Shown here piece by piece: positions 8,868 to 18,784 of a DNA stretch of 64,000 nt. A program made the translations under genes and the position numbers. Below the pieces are notes generated by a model, which saw only the letters and a program-made list of their open reading frames with translations, was not told the DNA's origin and ran no database searches. Origin of the DNA: Dyella terrae (GTDB lineage: Bacteria; Pseudomonadota; Gammaproteobacteria; Xanthomonadales; Rhodanobacteraceae); contig NZ_SIZZ01000003.1 of NCBI RefSeq assembly GCF_004322705.1, positions 124,001-188,000 of the forward strand, written 5' to 3'. How positions within the stretch are numbered: position 1 is the first letter of the stretch; every line of letters starts with the position of its first letter.

Positions 8868-10523
8868 GTGAACACCAGGCTGTTGCGATTCCTGCAGTCA
8901 CTGTCCGGGTTCGGCCTGTTGCTGGCCGCGCTGATGTTCGCCGCATCGTTCACGCCGTCGCTGGTGCCGCGCGCCTGGTGGGCGCAGGGACTGGTCAGCG
9001 CCTCGTGCGCCATCGCGGGTTACCTGCTTGGCAACCTGGTCCGATGGATCTGGAACTTCCTGGAGTTGCCGTGGTGGCGTGGCCATCTCGCCAGGGCGCT
9101 GTGGCTGGTGGGCACCGTGGTATGCATCGCGCTGGTGATGCTGGCGCTGTGGCAGGCAGCGGCCTGGCAGGATTCGATCCGGCTGCGCATGGGGATGGAA
9201 TCCGAGTCGCGCTTCTTCGCGCCCATGGCCTGCCTGCTGGCCGTGGTGCTTTTCGTGATCCTGCTTATGCTGGGGCGCTTGTTCGCCTTCGTGCTGCGCT
9301 GGGTCGACCTGCGCACGCGGCGGTTCCTGCCGCGTCGCGTGGCGCTGCTGCTGAGCATTGCCTTGACGCTGGCGCTGTTCTGGTCGATCGGCAATGGCGT
9401 GTTCTTCCGACTGTGGCTAAAGGCGGCTGACTCGTCCTATCGCCAGTACGACGAGCTCGTTGACGAGCACACCTTGCTGGCCGCCTTGCCCGAGCGCACG
9501 CGCGGGTACCTGACCGCGACGCAATGGAAAGACATCGGCCGTCGCGGACGTGACTTCCTGGCCACCGGACCGACGGCAGCACAGATCGCCGACTTTTACG
9601 GCGCAGATGCCAAGGCGCCCATCCGCGTCTACGTCGGCCTGCGTTCGGCGGAAACGGCCCGGGCGCGTGCCGCGCTCGCGCTTGATCAGCTCAAGCAGGC
9701 ACATGCCTTCAATCGCGCGGCACTGATCGTGATGACGCCCACTGGCAGCGGGTGGATCGACCCCGGCGCGGTCGACAGCGTGGAGTACCTGATGCGCGGC
9801 GACGTCGCCAGCGTCACCGTGCAGTACTCCTACCTTTCCAGCCCCTTGTCGCTGCTGACGGAACCCGAATACGGCGCCGAGACCTCGCGCGAACTGTTCC
9901 GCGCGATCTATGGCTACTGGCATGAGCTGCCGCATGACCGACGCCCCCGGCTCTATCTGCATGGACTGAGCCTGGGCGCGATGAACTCCGAGCGCTCGAC
10001 GGAATGGCTGACGTTGCTGGGCGATCCCTTCGATGGCGCGATGTGGAGCGGTCCGCCCTTCCCGAGTGAGTTGTGGCAGTGGTTCACCGCGCACCGTAAC
10101 CCGGGCTCGCCCGCGTGGCTGCCGACCTATGGCGACGGCACTCTCGTGCGCTTTGTGGGGCAAGAGCCTCTGCGTGGCGAAAGCGCGGCAGGTCATGCGC
10201 GCATCGCGTACCTGCAATACGCCACGGATGCCATCGCCTTCTACAGTCATCGCTACTTCCTGCATCGCCCGGACTGGCTCGATGCACCACGCGGTCCCGA
10301 AGTGTCGCCCGCGATGCGCTGGTTCCCGCTGGTCACCGGTATCCAGCTTGTCTTCGACATGCCCGCTGCGATCAACTCGCCCGAAGGGCATGGACATGCC
10401 TACGCACCGGCCAGTTATGTCGATGCATGGGCGGTTCTGCTCGACCGACATGACGACTCGCCCGAAACCATCGCGCGCCTGAAGCGTCGATTGACGCAAG
10501 CCGCGGGCGATCACGCGCTGTAG
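8868..10523 (+). CDS. Membrane-anchored alpha/beta-hydrolase (Abhydrolase_9 type)
   Basis: 551 aa. Four or more N-terminal transmembrane helices, then a hydrolase domain with the nucleophile elbow GLSLG in YLHGLSLGAMNSE. This architecture is that of the predicted membrane alpha/beta hydrolases of the Abhydrolase_9 family; the substrate is unknown. The open frame extends further upstream, but the GTG at 8868 has AAGGGGG 5 nt before it and begins the hydrophobic N terminus, so it is taken as the start. It follows the 60-aa gene by 73 nt on the same strand and is convergent with the next gene. Confidence 0.8.
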   Translation: MNTRLLRFLQSLSGFGLLLAALMFAASFTPSLVPRAWWAQGLVSASCAIAGYLLGNLVRWIWNFLELPWWRGHLARALWLVGTVVCIALVMLALWQAAAWQDSIRLRMGMESESRFFAPMACLLAVVLFVILLMLGRLFAFVLRWVDLRTRRFLPRRVALLLSIALTLALFWSIGNGVFFRLWLKAADSSYRQYDELVDEHTLLAALPERTRGYLTATQWKDIGRRGRDFLATGPTAAQIADFYGADAKAPIRVYVGLRSAETARARAALALDQLKQAHAFNRAALIVMTPTGSGWIDPGAVDSVEYLMRGDVASVTVQYSYLSSPLSLLTEPEYGAETSRELFRAIYGYWHELPHDRRPRLYLHGLSLGAMNSERSTEWLTLLGDPFDGAMWSGPPFPSELWQWFTAHRNPGSPAWLPTYGDGTLVRFVGQEPLRGESAAGHARIAYLQYATDAIAFYSHRYFLHRPDWLDAPRGPEVSPAMRWFPLVTGIQLVFDMPAAINSPEGHGHAYAPASYVDAWAVLLDRHDDSPETIARLKRRLTQAAGDHAL

Positions 10524-10560
10524 CCGTCGTCGCTCCAGCTCGATCCGGTCGACGACTGAT

Positions 10561-12570
10561 TCAGTGTCGCTCCGCCGATGCCTGGTCGAAGTAGGTCCAG
10601 GTGGCGCCGTCCGCATTGCGCAGTTGTTTGAGTTGCACCACGAAGCTGAAGTTCGTCGGCTTCGCCTTGCTGCCGTCGATGCGAACTGTTTCCAGTCCGC
10701 TGGCCACTTGCGTGGGGCGCAGAGCCGATGGCGTCGTCGTGTAGCTCTCTACCGGGCGGCCAAGTGCGCCGGTCAGTGATTCGTGCAGCACGCGACCCTG
10801 CGCCCTGGGCAGGGCGAGTCCGAGCAGGGCGGCGACGGTGGGGGCGACGTCGACGTTGCCGCTGGGCAGGGTGTCTTTGAAACCCGTGCGAAAACCCGGG
10901 CCGGCAGCCAGCAGCGTGTTGTGAACGTCGATCGGACTGAAGCTGCCATGCTCGCCGCGTTCGCTCGGAAGCTCCGGGAACACGGTCGAGTATTCCGTTC
11001 CGCGGAAGCCCTGGATGGCCGCATCCGCGTCCCAGGCGTAGCTGACGATGATGTCCGGGCCGCGGCCGGGATGCTCCAGATGCACTTGCTCGGCAGGCAG
11101 CGTACCCGGCAACGCGCCGTAACGCTTTGCCACGAAAACGGTGGCGACGTACTCGCGCGACTGCAGGAAGCGCACCGCGCGCTTGACCAGCTCGGCGTTG
11201 TGTTCCGGCTGGTAGAAGTATTCGGTGCCGCCATTGGGCGCGAGCACGAAGGCGTTCCTCGGGAGCTGTTCCGGTACCGGATAGGCCGGCCACGTGTACG
11301 GGCCCGGCTTGCCGCAGATGCGGCCGTCGTCGTCATAGCGGGTTGGCATCAGTTGCGAACCATCGGCGCGAAGGCCGCTCATCACCGGCGCATAGACGCA
11401 GCCCTGGCCGTCGAACGCGATGAGCCCGTCGCGCGTCATCTCATGCGCCATGCGCACGCCGCCGGAGACGGAGTAGCCCCAGTCATTGTCGATGCCGGTG
11501 ACCCGACCGTCGTTGATCTGGCGAAGCGGAAACAGTTCGCGTGGACCGGCAATGTTGCTGTGGCCGTGGTCGGACACCACGATGATGTTGGTGTCCTCGG
11601 CCATCCCCAGCTCCTTCAGCTTGGCTTCGAGCTGACCGAGCAGGGCGTCCTGCGCCTGCAGGGCGAGGTGGAACTCGGGCGAGCCGACCCCGTAGATGTG
11701 CTGCGTGGTATCGGGATTGCGCAGCCACACGACGCTCAAATCAGGACGATGGCGCGGCAGAATTTCTTCGAGGTAGGCCTTCATCATCCAGGCGTTGGCG
11801 GCGGTCGGCGGCGTGTCCGCACCGGCGGTGGCATCGCTGGTGGCGTTGTCCTTGAGCAACGCCGGCTTGGGCCGATCAGTGGGGCCGCCGTTGTCTTCGC
11901 GCAGTGCGAGCACGCCTTCGGTGTAGACGTTTGGCGCGGTCCTGGGCAGCGGATAGCCGGCTTGCTGAAGCTCCTTCGCGAAGGACAGCGGCAGCACGAT
12001 CTTCTCGTCCAGCAGCACGCCATCGCGATCGGGATTGGCGTCATTGCCTAGTTGGCGATTCTGCAGGAAAGCGGCGCCAGACTTGCCGACGGCCGCGGTC
12101 TTCAGTCCTGCACGCTGCGCCGCCATGAACAGCGTCGGCAGTTCCAGCAGTTCGCCGCTGGTGGCCTTGTCGAGCGCACGCAGCACCATGTCGTCTTCGG
12201 TGTAGACCGGATTGCGCAGCGAAATGTCGTCACCGCCGGTGCCGCGCGTCGACGGCGGTGTCTTCATGCCCGCCTGTGGCGTGGCCCAGAAGCGATTGCC
12301 ATAAAAGCCCAGCGGACCGGGGAACGCGCCGGTGGCAAATGTCGAAGCGTTCGCCATGGTGAAGGTCGGGTACGTGGAGTGGTTGTCGTCGAACCAGGTC
12401 CCACGCTTCGCCAACGCCAGGAGGTTGGGCGTGTCTTCCGCGCTTACTGCGTCCGGTCGCATGCCGTCCCACACGAACACGATCACGCGCGGATGCGGAG
12501 CGGCGTGGGCCCCCAGCGGCGAGAGGGCCAGGAGCGCCAGGGCGAGGTAGCGAAGCAGCGGGCGAAGCAT
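10561..12570 (-). CDS. Secreted alkaline-phosphatase-superfamily phosphodiesterase
   Basis: 669 aa with a signal peptide ending at AHA (about 24). The fold is that of type I phosphodiesterase / nucleotide pyrophosphatase: VFVWDGMRPDAV carries the first metal Asp, STYPTFTMANAST the nucleophile Thr, and VSDHGHSN the second metal site. It probably acts on phosphate mono- or diesters in the periplasm or outside. It is longer than typical NPP domains because of insertions in the middle. The 37-bp gap to the convergent neighbour has no clear terminator. Confidence 0.8.
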   Translation of the reverse strand: MLRPLLRYLALALLALSPLGAHAAPHPRVIVFVWDGMRPDAVSAEDTPNLLALAKRGTWFDDNHSTYPTFTMANASTFATGAFPGPLGFYGNRFWATPQAGMKTPPSTRGTGGDDISLRNPVYTEDDMVLRALDKATSGELLELPTLFMAAQRAGLKTAAVGKSGAAFLQNRQLGNDANPDRDGVLLDEKIVLPLSFAKELQQAGYPLPRTAPNVYTEGVLALREDNGGPTDRPKPALLKDNATSDATAGADTPPTAANAWMMKAYLEEILPRHRPDLSVVWLRNPDTTQHIYGVGSPEFHLALQAQDALLGQLEAKLKELGMAEDTNIIVVSDHGHSNIAGPRELFPLRQINDGRVTGIDNDWGYSVSGGVRMAHEMTRDGLIAFDGQGCVYAPVMSGLRADGSQLMPTRYDDDGRICGKPGPYTWPAYPVPEQLPRNAFVLAPNGGTEYFYQPEHNAELVKRAVRFLQSREYVATVFVAKRYGALPGTLPAEQVHLEHPGRGPDIIVSYAWDADAAIQGFRGTEYSTVFPELPSERGEHGSFSPIDVHNTLLAAGPGFRTGFKDTLPSGNVDVAPTVAALLGLALPRAQGRVLHESLTGALGRPVESYTTTPSALRPTQVASGLETVRIDGSKAKPTNFSFVVQLKQLRNADGATWTYFDQASAERH

Positions 12571-12728
12571 GCGCGGACCTTGGGGCGATGGCGAAGCCGT
12601 CCATGCTGGGCACGGCGTGTTGCAGTTTGGTGTCGGACACGCAGGACTACTTAGCCCCCTTAGGCAAATCTACGGTGGCGAAGCTTCCTGCGGTCGCTCA
12701 CGCTTGGGTGGACCCCAGAGCGCCGGCC

Positions 12729-13226
12729 ATGAACAAACCGTCCAACGAGCACGAGCACCTATGGCCCGGCAAGCGTCCGGTGGCCACGTTCGAGCACTGG
12801 ATCCTTTCAGCCATCCAGATGCTGCTCATGCTGCTGGTGTTGATCGGCGTGCTGTCCCTGATCTATCTGCTGGGTCGTGCCGTGTGGGAACAGACCGGCA
12901 CGATCCACGACGTACCCATGCTCCAGACGCGCCTGCAGAACGCCTTCTCGGGCGTGCTGCTGACGCTGATCGGCCTGGAACTGATCGAAACCGTGCGCGC
13001 GTATCTGCAAAGCCATTACGTGCGGCTGGAAGTGGTGGTGATCATCGCGCTGATCGCGTTGGGTCGTCACATTGTGGAGCTCAATCCGCATGAGCTGGAT
13101 GGGCCCAGGCTGATCGGCCTGGGGGTGTTGGTGTTTTCGCTGGGGGTTTGCTACTTCGTGGTGCGGCTGACGTCGGACCGGCGGTCGAAGTTCTTCAGGG
13201 GGAGGGGCGGGAACGAAGACGTTTGA
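12729..13226 (+). CDS. PsiE-like membrane protein
   Basis: 165 aa from the ATG at 12729, with four predicted transmembrane helices. The pattern ILSAIQMLLMLLV ... VLLTLIGLELIETVRAYL ... VRLEVVVIIALIALGRHIVE matches the phosphate-starvation-inducible PsiE family. The role of PsiE is not established. An upstream in-frame ATG (12588) would add 47 residues that look non-coding, so the inner start is preferred even though its ribosome site is weak. It is divergent from the phosphodiesterase gene. Confidence 0.7.
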   Translation: MNKPSNEHEHLWPGKRPVATFEHWILSAIQMLLMLLVLIGVLSLIYLLGRAVWEQTGTIHDVPMLQTRLQNAFSGVLLTLIGLELIETVRAYLQSHYVRLEVVVIIALIALGRHIVELNPHELDGPRLIGLGVLVFSLGVCYFVVRLTSDRRSKFFRGRGGNEDV

Positions 13227-13302
13227 AAATGCGCTGCGTCACCGTCTTCGACATTCCTTGCTGCGTGTACCAACCGCAGCCCTGGCTAACACCGCGATCG
13301 CA

Positions 13303-13406
13303 GCGGCCCGTTCGCGGGATCGCACAGATGAGCGTGATCGCCCCTGGATGCCGGCTTTCGCCGGCATGACGACGTGAGAGGGTAGGGCGACAACCGTGTG
13401 AGGTCG
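13303..13406 (+). repeat. Long direct repeat, copy 1
   Basis: About 104 bp that recur at 13726-13829 in the same orientation with only scattered differences. The repeat contains one REP hairpin (13345-13370) plus about 40 bp on each side, so the duplicated unit is larger than the REP itself. Confidence 0.75.
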
Positions 13407-13725
13407 TCACTGGGTGCCTGCCTGCGCAGGCATGACGGTGTTTTTGGGATGCGGTGTACAAACCGTGCGTGGTCGCCCATGGATTATTCGCTGCGCTCAC
13501 CCCTTCGATGCCCACGTTCGATCGTTCTCCACCCCGCTTTCGGCGGTGGGGCGGATAGCAAGCAATCGGACGTTAGTTGGCCCCACCGGTGATGACTTGA
13601 GCCTGCGCATCCCGTGAGACACGCATCTAACGCGAGCGCACCCCCGCTCTCAGGCCATTTTCTTTGGGTTACTTTTATTTTGGGCCTCGGCCGGCGGCAG
13701 CCAGGTCGAAACGCCCGCTGCGTAA

Positions 13726-13829
13726 GCGGCCCGGTCGCGGTATCGCACAGATGAGCGTGGCCGCCCCTGGATGCCGGCTTTCGCCGGCATGACGACGTGA
13801 GAGTGTGAGGCGACAACCGTGTGTGGTCG
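13726..13829 (+). repeat. Long direct repeat, copy 2
   Basis: Second copy of the unit at 13303-13406; its REP hairpin is 13768-13793. The two copies are 320 bp apart, with unrelated sequence between them. Confidence 0.75.
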
Positions 13830-14014
13830 CCACGTGCCCGCCAGCCACGGGACGGCAAGACCAAAGCGCGCGACCTCTACTCCCACCATCTTTGAATCGC
13901 CGCTAAGGACCTGCGTGACCCGGAGTAGAAGTGCCCACGATGTCCTGGCACACCTGTGATCCATATCCCCGGTCCGCACACTTGCGCCGGAATGACGACG
14001 GAGTACAGAAAGAG

Positions 14015-15178
14015 TTACACCCCGTACCGAACCCCACCCACCCACGTCTCCTGCACCACCAACCCGGCATCGAGCACCGCAAAATCCGCCCGCTGCCCGG
14101 CAACGATGCGTCCGTGCGACGACTCCAGCCCGATCCACGCGGCCGGATACGCACTGGCCATGCGCGATGCTTCGGCCAGCGTCACGCCCACATGGTCGAC
14201 GAGATTGCGCACACCCGTCGCCATGTCCAGCGCGGAACCGGCCAACACGCCCGCATCACTCTGGCAGATGCCATCGCGCGCCGTGATGGTCTGGCCGTTC
14301 AGCACATACGTCGGGTTCTCCGACCCCACCGGCGGCATCGCGTCAGTCACCAGCACGCTCTTGCCCTGCGCCTTGGCCGCAATGGCAATACGCAGGCTGG
14401 CCGGATGCACATGGTGGAGATCGACGATCAGACCGCACCAGCTGTGCGGGTCGTCCATGGCGGCGCCGACCACGCCCGGGTCGCGTGAACCCAATGGCGT
14501 CATGGCGTTATAGAGGTGGGTGAAACCTCGTACGCCGGCATTCAGTGCCGAACGCGTCGTGTCGTAATCGGCCGCGGTATGTCCGGCAACCACGACGACG
14601 CCGGCTTCAGCCAGACGAGTGATGACCTCATGCGGCACACGCTCGGGCGCCAGCGTCAGCATCACCACGCCGCGATGTTTCGCGGCGAGTTCGGCAATGT
14701 CGTTGGCATCGGGCACGCGGAAGAGATCCGCGTTGTGGATGCCCTTGCGCGCCGTCGCCAGGAACGGTCCTTCGATATGGATGCCGAGGATGCCCGGCAC
14801 GCCTTCGGCAATGGCCGCGTCCACAGCTTGCAGCGCCTTGTGCATCACATCGAACGTGTCGGTGATCAGCGTCGGCAGCATGCCCGTCGTGCCGAACTTG
14901 CGATGCGCGGCGGCAATGCCGCGCAAGGTGTCGACCGTCGGCGCATCGTTGAAAAGCAGCCCGCCACCGCCATTGACCTGCACGTCGATGAAGCCTGGCA
15001 ACAGCAGGCGACCCTGGAGGTCGTGCGGCTTTGCCTGCGCGATGCGTTCGTCGCCGCGCGGCACGATGGCTTCAATGCGCTCGCCGCGAACCAGCACGAC
15101 GAGATCGTCCTGCAGGCCGTGGTCGGCCATCACGCGGCCGTTGACGAGCGCCAGGAGGGGCTGGGCTGCTGTGTTCAT
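14015..15178 (-). CDS. nagA: N-acetylglucosamine-6-phosphate deacetylase
   Basis: 387 aa. Removes acetate from GlcNAc-6-P, the first committed step after phosphorylation. Amidohydrolase motifs are intact: LPGFIDVQVNGGGG, HIEGPFL with the metal Glu, AGHTAADY and THLYNAMTPLGSR with metal His residues, and VTDAMPPVG with the catalytic Asp. The ATG at 15178 overlaps the stop of the SIS-domain gene upstream, and GGAG lies 9 nt before it; a GTG at 15181 is equally close. It ends the minus-strand nag operon. Confidence 0.93.
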   Translation of the reverse strand: MNTAAQPLLALVNGRVMADHGLQDDLVVLVRGERIEAIVPRGDERIAQAKPHDLQGRLLLPGFIDVQVNGGGGLLFNDAPTVDTLRGIAAAHRKFGTTGMLPTLITDTFDVMHKALQAVDAAIAEGVPGILGIHIEGPFLATARKGIHNADLFRVPDANDIAELAAKHRGVVMLTLAPERVPHEVITRLAEAGVVVVAGHTAADYDTTRSALNAGVRGFTHLYNAMTPLGSRDPGVVGAAMDDPHSWCGLIVDLHHVHPASLRIAIAAKAQGKSVLVTDAMPPVGSENPTYVLNGQTITARDGICQSDAGVLAGSALDMATGVRNLVDHVGVTLAEASRMASAYPAAWIGLESSHGRIVAGQRADFAVLDAGLVVQETWVGGVRYGV

Positions 15179-16212
15179 CACATCGTCTCCGTCACCTTGC
15201 GCAGATGCGGCGGTACATCCGGATCGAAGCCACGCGACAGCGCGAGCGCGCTGGCCGCGCGATAGAAACTCTGCACCGCCAGCAGCGGCGTCACGATCGG
15301 CTCGATGCCCGAGGGCAGTGGCAGCACGCCTTCGCCTTCGATGCCCGGTGCGGCCACCCACACGTGCGCACCGCGTGCGCGGAACTCGCGTGCGACGGAA
15401 AGCGTGTTGTCCAGCGTGCCATCGTCCTGCGCGAAGAACAGCACCGGGAAGCCTTCGCCGACCAGCGCCATAGGGCCGTGCTTCACTTCCGCGGCACTGA
15501 ATGCTTCCGCATGCAGGCCGCAGGTTTCCTTCAGCTTGAGCGCTGCTTCCAGCGCCGCGCCAAAACCGTAGCCACGACCCACCACGAAAAGATTGCTGGT
15601 CTGCTTCAGGCCTTCGCTCAGCGCGGACCAGTCGGCGTCCCAGCCGCGACGCAGATCGTCGGGAAGGCGGCGAACGGCCTCATGCAGCGCATCGTCGTTG
15701 CCCCAGTGGGCGGCCAGCTGCAGCGTCGCGGCCAGCGTGGCCAGATAGCTCTTGGTCGCTGCAACGCTGAGCTCAGGGCCCGCCTTCAGCGGAATGACGG
15801 TATGCGCCAGTTCCGCCAGCGGCGAATCCTCGACATTGACCATCGCCACGACCAGCGCACCAGCATCCTTCGCCGCTTGCGCGCTGCGCAGCAGGTCCGG
15901 GCTCTTGCCCGACTGCGAGATCGCGATAAACAGCGCGCCGTCCAGCTTGAGATCCGCATCGTAGATCGACGCGATCGACGGCGACGCCGACGCGGTGATC
16001 AGGCCAAGGCGCGTTTCGAAAACATACTTGGCGTAAGCCGCCGCATGATCGGAACTGCCGCGAGCGCAGGTGACGATGAAGCGCGGCGGGTGCGCGCGCA
16101 GGTGGGCGCCCAGGGCGCTCAACACGCCGACGTTGGCGGTGAGCTGGCGCTCGATGACCTCGGCGGCCTCCTGGGCCTCGCGGTACATCAGGGTGTCACT
16201 GGCTTGCTTCAT
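15178..16212 (-). CDS. nagB-II: Glucosamine-6-phosphate deaminase, SIS type (NagB-II)
   Basis: 344 aa with two SIS domains and no glutaminase domain. Motifs CARGSSDHAAAYAKY, AISQSGKSPDLL, ELSVAATKSYLAT and EVKHGPMALV match the isomerase half of GlmS. Beside nagA this size and architecture identify NagB-II, which turns glucosamine-6-P into fructose-6-P and ammonia, replacing the unrelated NagB of enterics. It lies between the LacI regulator (49-nt gap) and nagA (overlap), so one transcript is likely. Confidence 0.88.
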   Translation of the reverse strand: MKQASDTLMYREAQEAAEVIERQLTANVGVLSALGAHLRAHPPRFIVTCARGSSDHAAAYAKYVFETRLGLITASASPSIASIYDADLKLDGALFIAISQSGKSPDLLRSAQAAKDAGALVVAMVNVEDSPLAELAHTVIPLKAGPELSVAATKSYLATLAATLQLAAHWGNDDALHEAVRRLPDDLRRGWDADWSALSEGLKQTSNLFVVGRGYGFGAALEAALKLKETCGLHAEAFSAAEVKHGPMALVGEGFPVLFFAQDDGTLDNTLSVAREFRARGAHVWVAAPGIEGEGVLPLPSGIEPIVTPLLAVQSFYRAASALALSRGFDPDVPPHLRKVTETM

Positions 16213-16261
16213 GGTGGCGATCTCGATACAGGCGTGGCGCGACCGCGACGGATGGCCGTCG

Positions 16262-17344
16262 TCAGGTCTTGCGCGGGGAGTTGTTTTGCGGTGGAGCGGT
16301 GGAGCCGCGTACCACCAGCTCGGGGATGAAACATTCGTTGGCCAAAGCGTTCGCGCTTTCGCCGTTTTCGTTCTGCAGGTCCGCCATCAGATGCAATGCC
16401 GCATGGCGACCGATCTCGGACGTGGACTGGCGCGCCGTGGTCAGCGCGGGCCACGCCTGCTTGGAGAAGGGGCTGTCTTCGAAGCCGGCGATCGACAGAT
16501 CCCACGGCACATCGAGGCCGCTGGAACGCGCGGCGGCAAGCACGCCCGCTGCGATTTCGTCGTTGCTGCCGAAGATGGCGGTCGGCGGGTCTTTCAGCGC
16601 GAGCAGTTTGCGCGCACCACGGAAGCCGTCGTCGAAGGCATAGCGGCCCTGCAGCACCAGCTTCTTGTCCTGCGCGATGCCGTAATCCTTCAACGCGTTC
16701 GCATAGCCCTGGTAACGTTCGGGGCTCGAACGATGGTGCGGTTCGCCCCACAGGAAGCCGATGCGGCGATGGCCCAGCTGGATCAGGTGTTCAGTGATCG
16801 CATAGGCGGCGCTGCGGTCGTCGACGTAGACGCAGGGCAGGCCGTCGTGGGGATCTTCGCGCGAAGAAATGATGCGCACGAACTTGATGTCGTGTTTCAT
16901 CAACGTCTTCACCAGTTCCGCCTGTTCGGACATCGGCGGCGCCAGCACGAGGCCGGCCAGACGATTGCGCTCGACCAGGCTGACCAGTTCATCGGCCAGT
17001 CCCGCCGAGGTCGAATCGCAGGGGTGGATCTGCAGGCCGAAACCGCGCTCGCGGCACGCCGACAGAACGCCGTCCTGCATGCTGATGACGTAGTGCGCGT
17101 TGGGGTTGTCGTAGACCAGCCCGATCGCATAGGCATGCGTGGCGCGCAGGCCGCGTGCCGACGGATTGGGCTGGTAACCCAGCGCTTCGATCGCTCGCTC
17201 CACCTTTTCGCGGGTGTCGGTACGCACCGAGGCCTCGCGGTTGATGACACGCGAGACCGTTTTCAGCGAGACGCCGGACCATTTGGCGACGTCTTTGATG
17301 GTGGGGTTGCGCAACGCGGCTGACTCCGGGGAACGGGTGGGCAT
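16262..17344 (-). CDS. LacI-family repressor of the GlcNAc locus (NagQ/NagR-like)
   Basis: 360 aa. The N-terminal helix-turn-helix reads TIKDVAKWSGVSLKTVSRVIN, followed by the hinge helix region PNPSARGL and a periplasmic-binding-type effector domain (SIAGFEDSPFSKQAWPALTT). The position inside the nag operon argues for GlcNAc-6-P or a related sugar phosphate as inducer, as known for the Xanthomonas and Shewanella regulators. The likely operator is the perfect palindrome at 19030-19043. An ATG 6 codons upstream (17362) is an alternative start; neither has a strong ribosome site. Confidence 0.88.
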   Translation of the reverse strand: MPTRSPESAALRNPTIKDVAKWSGVSLKTVSRVINREASVRTDTREKVERAIEALGYQPNPSARGLRATHAYAIGLVYDNPNAHYVISMQDGVLSACRERGFGLQIHPCDSTSAGLADELVSLVERNRLAGLVLAPPMSEQAELVKTLMKHDIKFVRIISSREDPHDGLPCVYVDDRSAAYAITEHLIQLGHRRIGFLWGEPHHRSSPERYQGYANALKDYGIAQDKKLVLQGRYAFDDGFRGARKLLALKDPPTAIFGSNDEIAAGVLAAARSSGLDVPWDLSIAGFEDSPFSKQAWPALTTARQSTSEIGRHAALHLMADLQNENGESANALANECFIPELVVRGSTAPPQNNSPRKT

Positions 17345-17409
17345 CGTAGCCCAGCCGCTCAAGGGGAAGGTTGCGGAACCATAAAGGCCTTATGGCTCCG
17401 CGGGGACGT

Positions 17410-18699
17410 TCAGTGCTCGGGGTGCTGACCCACCTTGTGACCGGCCACGCCGTAGTAAAGGATGTACAGGTAGCAGGGCACCATCAGCGCCATGAAGACC
17501 AGCTGGAAGTTGAAGTGCTCCTTGAGGTGCACGAACAGCTGCGGCACCAGCGCACCACCCACGATACCCATGATCAGCAGTGCGGAACCGGCCTCGGTAT
17601 GGCGACCCAGGCCCTTGATCGCGAGCGGGAAAATCGCCGGCCACATCATGGCGTTGGCGAAGCCCAGCGCCGCGACGAAGGCGACCGAGGTGTAGCCGGT
17701 GGTGACGTAGGCGCCGATGGTGAAGGCGACGCCGAGGATGGCCGAGACGGCCAGGTAGCTCTGCTGGGAGATGACCTTCGGGATCAGGGCCAGGCCTGCC
17801 ACGTAGCCGGCCAGCATGGCGAACAGCGTGTACGAGGTGAAATGCTTGGTGGCATCCAGCGGCAGGCCAAGGCCCTGGCCGTAGGTGCCAATGGCATCGC
17901 CAGCCATCACTTCAACGCCAACGTAGAGGAACAGGCACAGCACGCCCAGCCACAGGTGCGGGAAGCTGAAGATGCTGCCCTTGGTGTGGCCGATCTCATG
18001 CTCGCTGTTGGCGCCGGCAGGTTTGATTTCCGGCAGCGCCGAACGCACGACCCACACGGCAAGTGCAGCAAGCAGCGCGGCCATCACCATGTACGGCATG
18101 TGCACCTTGGCGGCGAAGGCAGTGAGCAGTGCTTCGCGCGCTTCCGCCGTCGGTGCGGCGCTGACTTTCTCGCCGAAGGTATCGATGCCCTGCAAAACCA
18201 GTGCGCCGAACGCATACGGCGCGAGTGCGCCCGCCACCTTGTTGCAGATGCCCATGAAGGCAATACGCTGCGCGGCGCTGTCGATCGGGCCAAGGATGCT
18301 GATATACGGGTTCGATGCCGTCTGCAGCAGCGAAAGACCCGCGCCGATCGTGAACAGCCCGAAGAGGCCGCCGTAGTAGATGCGCATCGTGATGAACTGG
18401 CCGAACAGCACCGCGCCGATGGCCATCACGAACAAGCCCAGCGCCATGCCCTTCTTCATGCCCGTGCGGCGCAGCACCCAGGACGAAGGTAGCGCCAGCA
18501 CGAAGTAGGAAAGATAGAACGCCATCGGCACCAGGAAGGCGTTGACGTCATTGAGGTTGAAAGCGAGCTTGACGAAGGTGATCAGCGGGCCGTTGAGCCA
18601 GGTCACGAAGCCGAAGATGAAAAACAGCACGCCGATGATCAGCATCGGCAAAACGCTTGAATGTTGCTGCTCGCCGGCGGCAAGCGAAGTGGACGTCAT
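17410..18699 (-). CDS. nagP: GlcNAc transporter, MFS/FucP type
   Basis: 429 aa with 12 predicted transmembrane helices. It resembles the NagP/FucP sugar:proton symporters: FFIFGFVTWLNGPLI in helix 1, and LLQTASNPYISILGP with FMGICNKVAGALAPYAFG in helices 4-5. It would carry GlcNAc across the inner membrane once the outer-membrane receptor has brought it to the periplasm. The ATG at 18699 has GGGGAG 9 nt upstream; the ATG at 18705 is only about 3 nt from that site. It leads the minus-strand operon. Confidence 0.88.
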   Translation of the reverse strand: MTSTSLAAGEQQHSSVLPMLIIGVLFFIFGFVTWLNGPLITFVKLAFNLNDVNAFLVPMAFYLSYFVLALPSSWVLRRTGMKKGMALGLFVMAIGAVLFGQFITMRIYYGGLFGLFTIGAGLSLLQTASNPYISILGPIDSAAQRIAFMGICNKVAGALAPYAFGALVLQGIDTFGEKVSAAPTAEAREALLTAFAAKVHMPYMVMAALLAALAVWVVRSALPEIKPAGANSEHEIGHTKGSIFSFPHLWLGVLCLFLYVGVEVMAGDAIGTYGQGLGLPLDATKHFTSYTLFAMLAGYVAGLALIPKVISQQSYLAVSAILGVAFTIGAYVTTGYTSVAFVAALGFANAMMWPAIFPLAIKGLGRHTEAGSALLIMGIVGGALVPQLFVHLKEHFNFQLVFMALMVPCYLYILYYGVAGHKVGQHPEH

Positions 18700-18784
18700 G
18701 GACATAGGCTCCCCGTGGTGTCGCATCGGCCACGCACCGCACTCCGGTGGCGCCGCCCTCAAGGCAGGTTTTATCGGCGCTAAC

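Larger units (their letters stand above)
13227..14014. repeat. Non-coding, REP-rich intergenic region
   Basis: This 788-bp stretch between psiE and nagA holds no convincing gene; the open frames in it are translations of repeats. Three full REP-type hairpins of one family lie at 13345-13370, 13411-13436 and 13768-13793, with a half copy at about 13982-13999. Each core has the form ATGCCGGC-TTTC-GCCGGCAT or a near variant. The patch at about 13650-13680 (CCATTTTCTTTGGGTTAC) is a sequence I recognise as common in intergenic DNA of related bacteria. Confidence 0.75.

Noticed and set aside
13484-14138. Open frames of 126 and 162 aa on the minus strand
   Set aside because: They translate REP hairpins and other intergenic repeats (reading SSCRRKPASRG and MPAKAGIQ), a well-known source of false genes in this group.
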